From Rhodoferax sp. UBA4409 (GTDB taxonomy: Bacteria > Pseudomonadota > Gammaproteobacteria > Burkholderiales > Burkholderiaceae_C): DNA of 10,387 nt. A program made the position numbers and the translations under genes. The stretch lies in NCBI GenBank assembly GCA_002390825.1, contig DGQR01000125.1, positions 1-10,387 of the forward strand, in the 5' to 3' direction. A model generated the notes under the pieces. The model did no database searches, had not been told where the DNA came from, and saw nothing but the letters and a program-made list of their open reading frames with translations. Positions 1 to 5,786 of the stretch are shown piece after piece; the first letter of the stretch is position 1; the number at the start of each line of letters is the position of its first letter.

Positions 1-72
1 AACATCCAGCTGGTGCTGAACAATGCACGACTGGCCAGTGCCATCGGACAATCGTTACAAGCGCTGCGCTAG
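1..72 (+). CDS. C-terminal end of an unidentified protein (partial)
   Basis: Frame 1 is open from the window edge to a TAG stop at 70-72 and gives 23 residues ending in ASAIGQSLQALR. The composition is that of an ordinary amphipathic helix, and codon use is compatible with the neighbouring genes. Frame 3 is also open, to 147-149, but it reads as a Cys/Thr/Arg-rich peptide that looks less like protein. I cannot name the family from this tail. If the reading is right, the gene lies 223 bp upstream of the binding-protein gene on the same strand, with a structured leader between them, so it is probably a separate transcription unit. Confidence 0.45.
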   Translation, partial: NIQLVLNNARLASAIGQSLQALR

Positions 73-93
73 GCCTGAGAGCCAACTGCCGGG

Positions 94-121
94 TTGCGGA
101 GTTGAGTAAGAGGTATATAAC
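94..121 (+). promoter_or_regulatory. Possible sigma70-type promoter overlapping the inverted repeat
   Basis: A -35-like TTGCGG at 94-99 and a -10-like TATAAC at 116-121 are separated by 16 bp. The -10 element matches five of six consensus bases; the -35 is weak. The -10 lies inside the left arm of the perfect inverted repeat at 113-136, an arrangement typical of repressor-controlled promoters. Transcription from here would give a leader of about 165 nt before the binding-protein gene. This is a by-eye assignment. Confidence 0.3.
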
Positions 122-136
122 GACCGAGTTATATAC
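113..136. promoter_or_regulatory. Perfect 9-bp inverted repeat, candidate operator
   Basis: The arms GTATATAAC (113-121) and GTTATATAC (128-136) are exact reverse complements separated by six bases, GACCGA. The arms are AT-rich in an otherwise GC-rich region, and no T-tract follows, so this is not a convincing terminator. The symmetry, the 15-bp offset between half-sites and the overlap with a -10-like hexamer suggest a binding site for a dimeric transcription factor controlling the importer. The regulator cannot be identified from the sequence. Confidence 0.45.
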
Positions 137-148
137 GGAGAAGCCCTG

Positions 149-271
149 ATGCGGACACTGGAACGCACTGTGATTCTTGAACTACAGTGTGGCGTTGTCT
201 GCTGTGGGCGGCAAATGTGTGATTTGAGTGGCATTCCTGCCATTGGTGTATTGAATAGACCGTTTTTTTAA
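149..271 (+). CDS. Possible 40-codon leader ORF upstream of the importer
   Basis: An ATG at 149-151 follows GGAG (137-140) at a spacing of eight bases and opens a 40-codon frame ending in TAA at 269-271, 24 bp before the binding-protein start. The peptide starts MRTLERTVILEL and contains four cysteines (residues 14, 18, 19, 24). It has no clear signal peptide, membrane segment or family resemblance. It could be a small protein, a regulatory leader peptide, or chance. The candidate promoter at 224-252 lies inside it, which counts against it. The call rests only on start, ribosome-binding-site and stop geometry. Confidence 0.2.
   Translation: MRTLERTVILELQCGVVCCGRQMCDLSGIPAIGVLNRPFF
166..189. 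repeat. Imperfectly spaced inverted repeat in the leader
   Basis: CACTGT (166-171) and ACAGTG (184-189) are exact reverse complements separated by 12 bases. This could be a second operator-like dyad or an RNA hairpin. The arms are only six bases long, so chance is a real possibility. Confidence 0.25.
224..252 (+). promoter_or_regulatory. Possible proximal sigma70 promoter for the importer genes
   Basis: TTGAGT (224-229) and TGTATT (247-252) are separated by the optimal 17 bp and match four of six consensus bases each. A start near 259 would leave a leader of about 37 nt with a run of seven T (263-269) and a purine-rich GAGAG (286-290) ahead of the ATG at 296. The spacer contains a 7-bp hairpin (227-244, one G-U pair) that could instead be an RNA leader structure. 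Confidence 0.35.
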
Positions 272-295
272 CTTGATTGAGAACTGAGAGAAGCT

Positions 296-1279
296 ATGAA
301 CGTTAAATCTCCTGTGCGCATGACGCTGTTGGCCGCTACCCTGGCCGCCAGTTTCCAGGCTATCGCTGCTGACCCGGCGGTGGTGTTCGATATGGGCGGC
401 AAGTTTGACAAGTCCTTCAACGAAGCGGCTTACAACGGCATCGAAAAGTGGAAAAAAGAGACCGGCAAGAAGTACTTGTCGTTCGAAATCACCAATGAAT
501 CCCAACGCGAGCAAGCGATCCGCCGTATGGCTGAGCGCGGTGCCAGCCCGATCATCGGTATCGGTTTCGGCCAAGCCTCCAGCATTGAAAAAGTGGCCAA
601 GGAATTCCCCAAGCTGCAATTCGCCATCATTGACATGGTGGTAGACCTGCCCAACGTGCAGTCTGTCGTGTTCAAAGAGCAAGAAGGCAGCTTCTTGGTC
701 GGCACGATTGCAGCCATGGCCAGCAAGACCGGCAAGGTCGGCTTCGTCGGCGGTATGGACATCCCCCTGATCCGCAAGTTTGAGTGCGGCTACAAGCAAG
801 GCGCTTTGTTCGCCAACCCCAAGGCAGAAGTCATCGGCAACATGACGGGCACCACCGGCGCGGCTTGGAACGACCCCGCACGTGGCGGCGAACTGGCCAA
901 GGCGCAGTTCTCGCAAGGCGTTGATGTGGTGTTTGCAGCAGCTGGCGGCACCGGTATCGGTGTGTACCAGGCAGCAAAAGACAGCAGCAAGCTGGCCATC
1001 GGTGTGGATAGCAACCAGAACCACCTGCACCCCGGCACGATGCTTACCTCCATGCTCAAGCGCGTGGACACTGCCGTGTACAACGTGGCCAAGGGCCACA
1101 AGGCTGGCATGACCGTATTGGGTCTGAAAGAAGGCGGCGTGGATTACGCAGTGGATGCCAACAACGCCAAGCTGATCACCCCTGAAATCAAAAAGAAGGT
1201 GGAAGCCGCTAAGGCAGACATCATCAGCGGCAAGATCAAAGTTGCTGACTTCATGGCTGACAACGCCTGCAAGTTGTAA
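296..1279 (+). CDS. BMP-family ABC transporter periplasmic substrate-binding protein
   Basis: This 327-residue protein is the periplasmic receptor of a BMP/PnrA-type importer (Bmp domain, type I binding-protein fold), which delivers ligand to the permease pair encoded downstream. Residues 1-24 form a Sec signal peptide: Lys/Arg near the N-terminus, a hydrophobic stretch at about 10-20, and a cleavage site AIA before Ala25. There is no lipobox, unlike the lipoprotein PnrA/TmpC of Treponema. Family motifs are DMGGKFDKSFN (32-42), GIGFGQ, GFVGGMD, an FxxGYKQGA segment, AAAGGTGIGVYQAAK and GVDSNQ with Asp238. In characterised relatives the Asp/Phe/Asn of the first motif and the Asp of the last contact purine nucleosides, so nucleoside uptake is inferred; the exact ligand is not visible. 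The ATG at 296 is preceded by GAGAG. It is the first gene of the importer cluster and is followed by hairpins that may favour its expression over the membrane components. Confidence 0.93.
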   Translation: MNVKSPVRMTLLAATLAASFQAIAADPAVVFDMGGKFDKSFNEAAYNGIEKWKKETGKKYLSFEITNESQREQAIRRMAERGASPIIGIGFGQASSIEKVAKEFPKLQFAIIDMVVDLPNVQSVVFKEQEGSFLVGTIAAMASKTGKVGFVGGMDIPLIRKFECGYKQGALFANPKAEVIGNMTGTTGAAWNDPARGGELAKAQFSQGVDVVFAAAGGTGIGVYQAAKDSSKLAIGVDSNQNHLHPGTMLTSMLKRVDTAVYNVAKGHKAGMTVLGLKEGGVDYAVDANNAKLITPEIKKKVEAAKADIISGKIKVADFMADNACKL

Positions 1280-1290
1280 TCTGAAAGGGG

Positions 1291-1306
1291 CCTCCGCGCG
1301 CGGAGG
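1291..1306 (+). terminator. GC-rich perfect palindrome after the binding-protein gene
   Basis: CCTCCGCG followed directly by CGCGGAGG is a 16-bp perfect palindrome starting 11 bases after the stop codon. As RNA it would fold into a six-pair stem with a CGCG loop, followed by the pyrimidine-rich TTCTCTTTCC. It may act as a partial terminator or as a 3'-end stabiliser of the binding-protein transcript. Confidence 0.45.
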
Positions 1307-1323
1307 TTCTCTTTCCTGGTTGT

Positions 1324-1357
1324 AAAGCCCGCGGTGCTTGCACGTACCGTGGGCTTT
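1324..1357 (+). terminator. Rho-independent-type hairpin between binding protein and ATPase
   Basis: AAAGCCCGCGGT (1324-1335) and ACCGTGGGCTTT (1346-1357) can form a 12-bp stem with one G-U pair and a 10-base loop, ending in four T (1354-1357). This A-stem-T arrangement is typical of bidirectional intrinsic terminators. Because the ATPase gene continues 36 bp later on the same strand, read-through is expected. The hairpin probably attenuates expression so that binding protein exceeds ATPase and permeases, a common pattern in ABC importer operons. The same stem could also end antisense transcription. Confidence 0.6.
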
Positions 1358-1381
1358 TCGCTTCAGGGCAAGAGCCCGATG

Positions 1382-1386
1382 AGGAG
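1382..1386 (+). promoter_or_regulatory. Ribosome-binding site that decides a TTG start
   Basis: AGGAG lies six bases upstream of TTG at 1393-1395. No comparable site precedes the next in-frame ATG (codon 13), so the TTG is the better start for the ATPase gene. A small hairpin, GGGC-AAGA-GCCC (1366-1377), sits just upstream and could affect ribosome access. Confidence 0.6.
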
Positions 1387-1392
1387 CAGGAT

Positions 1393-2931
1393 TTGAGTGT
1401 AGAGAGTACAACGCCCCCGGCGATTCACATGCAAGGCATCAACAAACGGTTTGGGGCAGTAGCCGCCAATGCCGATGTGAACTTGCGGGTGACCAGCGGC
1501 ACGGTGCACGGCATTGTGGGCGAGAACGGTGCGGGTAAAAGCACCTTGATGTCCATTCTGTACGGCTTCTATCAAGCGGACAGTGGCGAGATTGCGGTTC
1601 TCGGCAAGCCGGTGACGATCCGTAACGCAGATGATGCGATTGCGCAAGGCATCGGTATGGTGCACCAGCACTTTATGCTGGTCGATACCCTGACCGCGCT
1701 TGAAAACGTCATGTTGGGTGCCGAGCCCCATTGGTTGTTGCACAAGGCCGATGCGACTGTGCGCAGCAAGCTCGAGACCTTGATGCAGGCGACTGGCCTG
1801 CAGGTGAAGCTGGATGCGGTAGTCGCCGATCTGCCGGTAGGCGATCGCCAACGCCTGGAAATCCTCAAGGCCTTGTACCGGGGCGCCAAGATTTTGATTC
1901 TGGATGAGCCCACCGCCGTTCTGACCCCGCAAGAGACCGAACACTTGTTCAAGGTGCTTCGGGTGCTGCGCGGGCAGGGCACCACGATCCTATTGATCAC
2001 CCACAAGCTCAAAGAAGTCATGGGCTTGTGTGACACCGTCACCGTAATGCGGGGCGGCAAAGTAGTGCAAGAGATGCCGATTGCGCAGGCTTCTGTAGAA
2101 AGCCTGGCCGAGGCCATGGTGGGTCGCAAAGTGCAAATGGGTCGGCTGGAGGCTGACGTGCGCCCGGTGGGCGAGGTTTTGCTGTCGGTGCGCGATGTGG
2201 TGGTGAAAGATGCACTGCAAGTCATTCGTCTGCATGGACTCAACCTCGACTTGCGGGCCGGTGAGATTGTGGGTGTTGCAGGTGTCTCTGGAAATGGCCA
2301 GAGCGAGTTGTTGGATGTGTTGTCCGGACTGCTGGTCCCCAACGCAGGCTGTTTGGCCACTGGTGGGCAAACATTCAGTGCTGCCCGTTGGCTGGATCCA
2401 CAAACCGCCCGGGACTTGGGGGTTGCCCACGTACCGGAAGACCGCCACGCTCGCGCCATGGTGATGGACTTTGTCGCATGGGAGTCTGCTGTGCTCGGCT
2501 ATGACGGCTTGCCCGCCTATTCGAGTGGCGGCTGGATGTCGCACGCTGCCATGCGGGAGGCGACTGCCGGTTTGATGGAGCGCTTTGATGTGCGCCCGCG
2601 CGATCCGGAGCTCAAGAGCAGCAAGTTCTCCGGCGGCAACCAGCAAAAACTCGTGTTGGCACGGGAGCTGGGGCAGTCTCCAAAAGTGCTGCTGGTGGGG
2701 CAGCCGACCCGTGGGGTCGATATTGGCGCGATTGAATTTATTTACTCCCAGCTGCGCGCGATGCGCGATGCAGGGTGTGCAGTGCTGGTCGTATCCAGCG
2801 AATTGGACGAGATTTTGGCGCTGTCGGATCGGGTGATCGTGATGAATCAAGGACGGGTCAGTGGCGAGCTGGCCATTGAAGATTGCACAGAGGCGGGCAT
2901 CGGCTTGCTGATGACCGGAGGGGCGCAATGA
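1393..2931 (+). CDS. BMP/nucleoside-type ABC importer ATPase with two nucleotide-binding domains
   Basis: This 512-residue cytoplasmic ATPase (NupO/YufO-like, COG3845 type) powers the importer and carries two ABC domains in one chain, at about 10-245 and 260-505. Domain 1 has a canonical Walker A (GENGAGKST, 43-51), Q-loop (Gln92), Walker B (ILILDEP, 167-173) and H-loop His204, but a degenerate signature, PVGDRQ (148-153). Domain 2 is the reverse: Walker A is GVSGNGQSE (297-305, no Lys or Thr), Walker B ends in LLVGQP (Gly436 and Gln437 replace Asp and Glu) and Ser replaces the H-loop His, yet the signature FSGGN (412-416) is canonical. This predicts one working and one degenerate composite ATP site, as is usual for related double-domain ATPases. 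The start is TTG with a good AGGAG. The stop overlaps the ATG of the first permease (ATGA), so translation is probably coupled. Confidence 0.93.
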   Translation: MSVESTTPPAIHMQGINKRFGAVAANADVNLRVTSGTVHGIVGENGAGKSTLMSILYGFYQADSGEIAVLGKPVTIRNADDAIAQGIGMVHQHFMLVDTLTALENVMLGAEPHWLLHKADATVRSKLETLMQATGLQVKLDAVVADLPVGDRQRLEILKALYRGAKILILDEPTAVLTPQETEHLFKVLRVLRGQGTTILLITHKLKEVMGLCDTVTVMRGGKVVQEMPIAQASVESLAEAMVGRKVQMGRLEADVRPVGEVLLSVRDVVVKDALQVIRLHGLNLDLRAGEIVGVAGVSGNGQSELLDVLSGLLVPNAGCLATGGQTFSAARWLDPQTARDLGVAHVPEDRHARAMVMDFVAWESAVLGYDGLPAYSSGGWMSHAAMREATAGLMERFDVRPRDPELKSSKFSGGNQQKLVLARELGQSPKVLLVGQPTRGVDIGAIEFIYSQLRAMRDAGCAVLVVSSELDEILALSDRVIVMNQGRVSGELAIEDCTEAGIGLLMTGGAQ

Positions 2932-4043
2932 ACGCAAACTATGCATTGCCGCGTTGGGCAGACTTGGTTCTGTTGCCTGCGGTCTGCCTCTTGGTGGCCT
3001 TGCTGGCCGCAGCCGGTGTGGTGGCCATGGTGGGGCAGGACCCTGTTGAAGTCATCTCGGTACTGGTGCAAGGTGCTTTTGGTAGCCAGCGCGGTATCAG
3101 CTACACGCTGTACTACGCCACCACCTTTATCTTTACCGGGCTCGCAGTGGCAGTGGCCTTTCACGGCGGGCTCTTCAACATCGGTGGTGAAGGACAGGCC
3201 ATTCTGGGCGGCTTGGGTACCGGTTTGATGGCCTTGTGGTTGTCCAACGCGTTGCCTGCTTGGGTGATGCTGCCGCTAATGGTGCTCAGTGGTGCCTTGT
3301 TCGGGGCCGCCTGGGCTGCGGTACCTGCTTATTTGCAGGCGTACCGCGGCAGCCATGTGGTGATCACGACCATCATGTTCAACTTCATTGCCAGCAGCTT
3401 GTTGGTCTATTTGTTGGTGAACCACCTGCGCCCAGCCGGCTCGATGTCGGTCGAGAGTGCCGCATTTGCAGCCTCGGCCAAGTTGCCGGGCATGCATGAA
3501 GCACTGGCGGCAATTGGCATTGAGTGGGATGCGTCACCCCTCAACATGAGCCTGGTCTTGGCCTTGCTCGCTTCAGCCGGGGTGTACCTGTTTTTGTGGC
3601 GAACCCGTGCGGGCTATCGCCTGCGGGCGGTGGGTTCCAGCCAAAGTGCCGCGGAGTATGCGGGCATCAACGTGCGGCACCAGATCGTGATTGCGATGGC
3701 GATTTCCGGCGCCCTGGCCGGCATGGTCGGCATGAACGAAATCGCCGGCGTCAATGGCAAATTGCTGCTGGAGTTTGTGAGTGGTGCCGGCTTTACCGGC
3801 ATTGCGGTGGCTTTGATGGGACGCAACCACCCGGTGGGCATCATCTTTGCCAGTGTGTTGTTTGGCGCACTGTTTCAGGGCGGTGCTGAGGTGGCATTTG
3901 AGGTGTCGGGCTTCAGCCGCGAAATGGTGGTGATGTTGCAAGGGTTTATCGTGTTGTTCTCCGGGGCAATGGTCTATGTGATTGCGCCGATGCTGGCGTG
4001 GGTCTTGTCAAAGTTTGTGAAGTCGGGGGTGCAACATGGATGA
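2928..4043 (+). CDS. BMP-type ABC importer permease, first subunit (NupP/YufP-like)
   Basis: This 371-residue polytopic inner-membrane protein of the BPD_transp_2 (LivH/RbsC-like) superfamily forms half of the translocation pore. Hydrophobic segments occur throughout, the first at about 12-35. The family motif FNIGGEGQ (83-90) follows the second or third helix. Another landmark is the loop segment RTRAGYRLRAVG with its following AGIN, the cytoplasmic coupling region that contacts the ATPase. I chose the ATG at 2928: it has GGAGG (2917-2921) six bases upstream and overlaps the ATPase stop as ATGA. The same frame could extend upstream to a TTG at 2883, but that would overlap ATPase coding sequence with no ribosome-binding site. 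Its end overlaps the second permease by 8 bp. Substrate specificity is not visible from the permease. Confidence 0.92.
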   Translation: MNANYALPRWADLVLLPAVCLLVALLAAAGVVAMVGQDPVEVISVLVQGAFGSQRGISYTLYYATTFIFTGLAVAVAFHGGLFNIGGEGQAILGGLGTGLMALWLSNALPAWVMLPLMVLSGALFGAAWAAVPAYLQAYRGSHVVITTIMFNFIASSLLVYLLVNHLRPAGSMSVESAAFAASAKLPGMHEALAAIGIEWDASPLNMSLVLALLASAGVYLFLWRTRAGYRLRAVGSSQSAAEYAGINVRHQIVIAMAISGALAGMVGMNEIAGVNGKLLLEFVSGAGFTGIAVALMGRNHPVGIIFASVLFGALFQGGAEVAFEVSGFSREMVVMLQGFIVLFSGAMVYVIAPMLAWVLSKFVKSGVQHG

Positions 4044-5004
4044 CACTTTGATCGCAGCCATGCTGGCTTCGACGCTGCGTGTGTCCACGCCGCTGATTTT
4101 GTGCGCGCTTGCGGGCATGTTTTCAGAGCGCTCTGGCGTGGTGGATATCGGCTTGGAAGGCAAGATGTTGTTTGCCGCCTTCGCGGCCGGCGCGGCAGGG
4201 GCGGCCTACCAGTCGACAGCGTTGGCTCTGGGCTTGGGCGTGTTAGTGGCAGTGGCCTTGTCGTGGATGCATGGCTTGGCCTGCGTTAGCCATAAAGGGG
4301 ACCAGGTGGTGTCTGGGGTGGCGATCAACATCATCGCGGCCGGCATGACGGTGGTGCTCGGTATCGCCTGGTTCTCCCAGGGCGGACAGACGCCGCCGGT
4401 GGGCAGCGACGTCCGTATCCAATCGCTGTTCCCGGGGCTGCCCGAAGCACTTAATGGCATCCCGCTGGTGGGCCGGATCGTGGGCGAGGGGCTGTTGAGT
4501 CACAACGCCATGGTCTACCTGGCGCTGGCACTGGTGCCCGTGTGTTGGTGGGTGCTGTTCCGCACCCGTTTCGGACTGCGTTTGCGGGCAGTGGGCGAGA
4601 ACCCGCAAATGGTGGATGCCGCGGGTGTGTCGGTGAGCCGCCTGCGTTACGCTGCACTAACGATCAACGGGGTTTTGTGCGGATTGGCGGGTGCTTATCT
4701 GGTGCTGGCGCAAAGTGCGAATTTCTCCGCCAACATGACAGCGGGGCGTGGCTTTATGGCCCTGGCTGCGTTGATTTTTGGCCGTTGGCATCCCGTGGGC
4801 GCATTCTGGGCTTGCTTGTTGTTCGGCTTTCTGGACGCAGCGGCCATCCGTTTGCAAGGAGTCCAAATCAGCGGATTCGGCGAGGTGCCCGTGCAATTTA
4901 TCCAGGCGCTACCTTATATCTTGACGGTGGTTTTGCTGGCCGGCTTCATCGGCAAGGCTGTGGCTCCCCAGGCACTGGGTCGGCCTTATTCCAAGGAGCG
5001 GTAA
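4036..5004 (+). CDS. BMP-type ABC importer permease, second subunit (NupQ/YufQ-like)
   Basis: This 322-residue polytopic inner-membrane protein of the BPD_transp_2 superfamily pairs with the preceding permease as a heterodimer. The N-terminal segment has the family motif VVDIGLEGKM (35-44), the counterpart of IGGEGQ in the partner. A coupling-loop segment, RTRFGLRLRAVGENP, precedes a DAAGVSV stretch. The ATG at 4036 lies inside the last codons of the first permease (8-bp overlap) behind a GGGGG run (4025-4029), which points to translational coupling. The length and motif order match the shorter of the two permeases in NupPQ/YufPQ-type systems. It closes the importer cluster; no terminator-like hairpin follows before the next gene 24 bp downstream. 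Confidence 0.92.
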   Translation: MDDTLIAAMLASTLRVSTPLILCALAGMFSERSGVVDIGLEGKMLFAAFAAGAAGAAYQSTALALGLGVLVAVALSWMHGLACVSHKGDQVVSGVAINIIAAGMTVVLGIAWFSQGGQTPPVGSDVRIQSLFPGLPEALNGIPLVGRIVGEGLLSHNAMVYLALALVPVCWWVLFRTRFGLRLRAVGENPQMVDAAGVSVSRLRYAALTINGVLCGLAGAYLVLAQSANFSANMTAGRGFMALAALIFGRWHPVGAFWACLLFGFLDAAAIRLQGVQISGFGEVPVQFIQALPYILTVVLLAGFIGKAVAPQALGRPYSKER

Positions 5005-5028
5005 GCGCAACGTCGCTTGCAAATCACA

Positions 5029-5769
5029 ATGGCAATCACCGTGTGGGTCAAAGTAGTAGGGTTCAGCGATGCCGAGCGGCATACGCTGAACACGCTGTTC
5101 CGGGTGTCCCGCACCGATGGGCCGAAATACGTGCTCTGGACTCCGCTCGACGGCACTTCGCCCAACGTGGCCTTGATTGATGTGGACAGTTATGAGGCCG
5201 GGCTGGACCTGGTGTCACCCGGCTTCAACCCACACCTCAAAATCATTGCGGTGGGGGAGTCGGCACCCACGGGTGCTTGGCGCAGCCTGCAACGGCCTGT
5301 GGATTGGGGCGGTCTGGTCCAGTCGCTGGATGCGCTGTTTGCCAGCTCCCAAGAGGTGGATATTGACATTTTTACGGATACCTCTGCCGCCGCATCCCCG
5401 CCACCGCCCGGAATCCGGTGCGCGCTGTTGGTCGGTATACCGCCTGTCGAGACCTACTACCTGAGGGCACGCTTGGCATTGGCAGGGGTACTGGTAGCGG
5501 ACGAGGCGCAAACCCTGGAGGCTTGTGAACTACGTTTGCAGTCCCGCCACTATGGCATCGCCCTGGTGTTTGTGGATACTCAAAAACCGGATCCGTGGGA
5601 GTTTGCCAAACACGTGGGGGGCTTAGCCGCCCGTCCGCCCAAGCTAATGGCGGTGATGGCATCGCCTGACTGGAGAGCCATCCGGCAGGCCGAGACCATG
5701 GGTTACTCCGATGTCTTGGAATTGCCATTCAACCCCCAGCAGGTGTTTAGCGCATTCCAAAAGGTCTGA
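5029..5769 (+). CDS. Hypothetical protein with two degenerate receiver-like domains
   Basis: This 246-residue soluble protein has no signal peptide or membrane segment. By eye it reads as two response-regulator-like alpha/beta domains joined by a proline-rich linker (PPPPG, 124-128). Domain 1 (about 3-104): a strand with VALIDVD where Asp51 or Asp53 would be the phospho-acceptor, a strand IIAVGES with Ser78 in the Thr/Ser position, then RP (89-90) where receivers have Lys-Pro. Domain 2 (about 129-246): the N-terminal strand ALLVGIPP lacks the acidic pair, VFVDTQ offers Asp183, VMAS offers Ser212, and ELPFNPQQV lacks the conserved Lys. Both look like pseudo-receivers without an output domain; the closest known fold would be an ANTAR/AmiR- or CheY-like regulator. 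The start is uncertain: ATG 5029 has no ribosome-binding site, and a TTG at 5017 is an alternative. It follows the importer on the same strand and may be cotranscribed. The function is unknown; the domain call is inference. Confidence 0.65.
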   Translation: MAITVWVKVVGFSDAERHTLNTLFRVSRTDGPKYVLWTPLDGTSPNVALIDVDSYEAGLDLVSPGFNPHLKIIAVGESAPTGAWRSLQRPVDWGGLVQSLDALFASSQEVDIDIFTDTSAAASPPPPGIRCALLVGIPPVETYYLRARLALAGVLVADEAQTLEACELRLQSRHYGIALVFVDTQKPDPWEFAKHVGGLAARPPKLMAVMASPDWRAIRQAETMGYSDVLELPFNPQQVFSAFQKV

Positions 5770-5786
5770 GTGGCCCAGGGCGGCGC

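Noticed and set aside
182..1411. A 409-codon open frame on the minus strand opposite the binding-protein gene
   Set aside because: It is antisense to a clear BMP-family protein, has the His/Ala/Leu-rich composition of a shadow frame in GC-rich DNA, and shows no family motif.
2883..2927. Upstream extension of the first permease to a TTG start
   Set aside because: The added 15 residues are encoded inside the ATPase gene and lack a ribosome-binding site, while ATG 2928 has GGAGG and an ATGA overlap.
3524..3889. Alternative-frame ORFs inside the permease genes
   Set aside because: They are Cys/Arg-rich shadow frames with no motifs, fully inside genes with strong family features.
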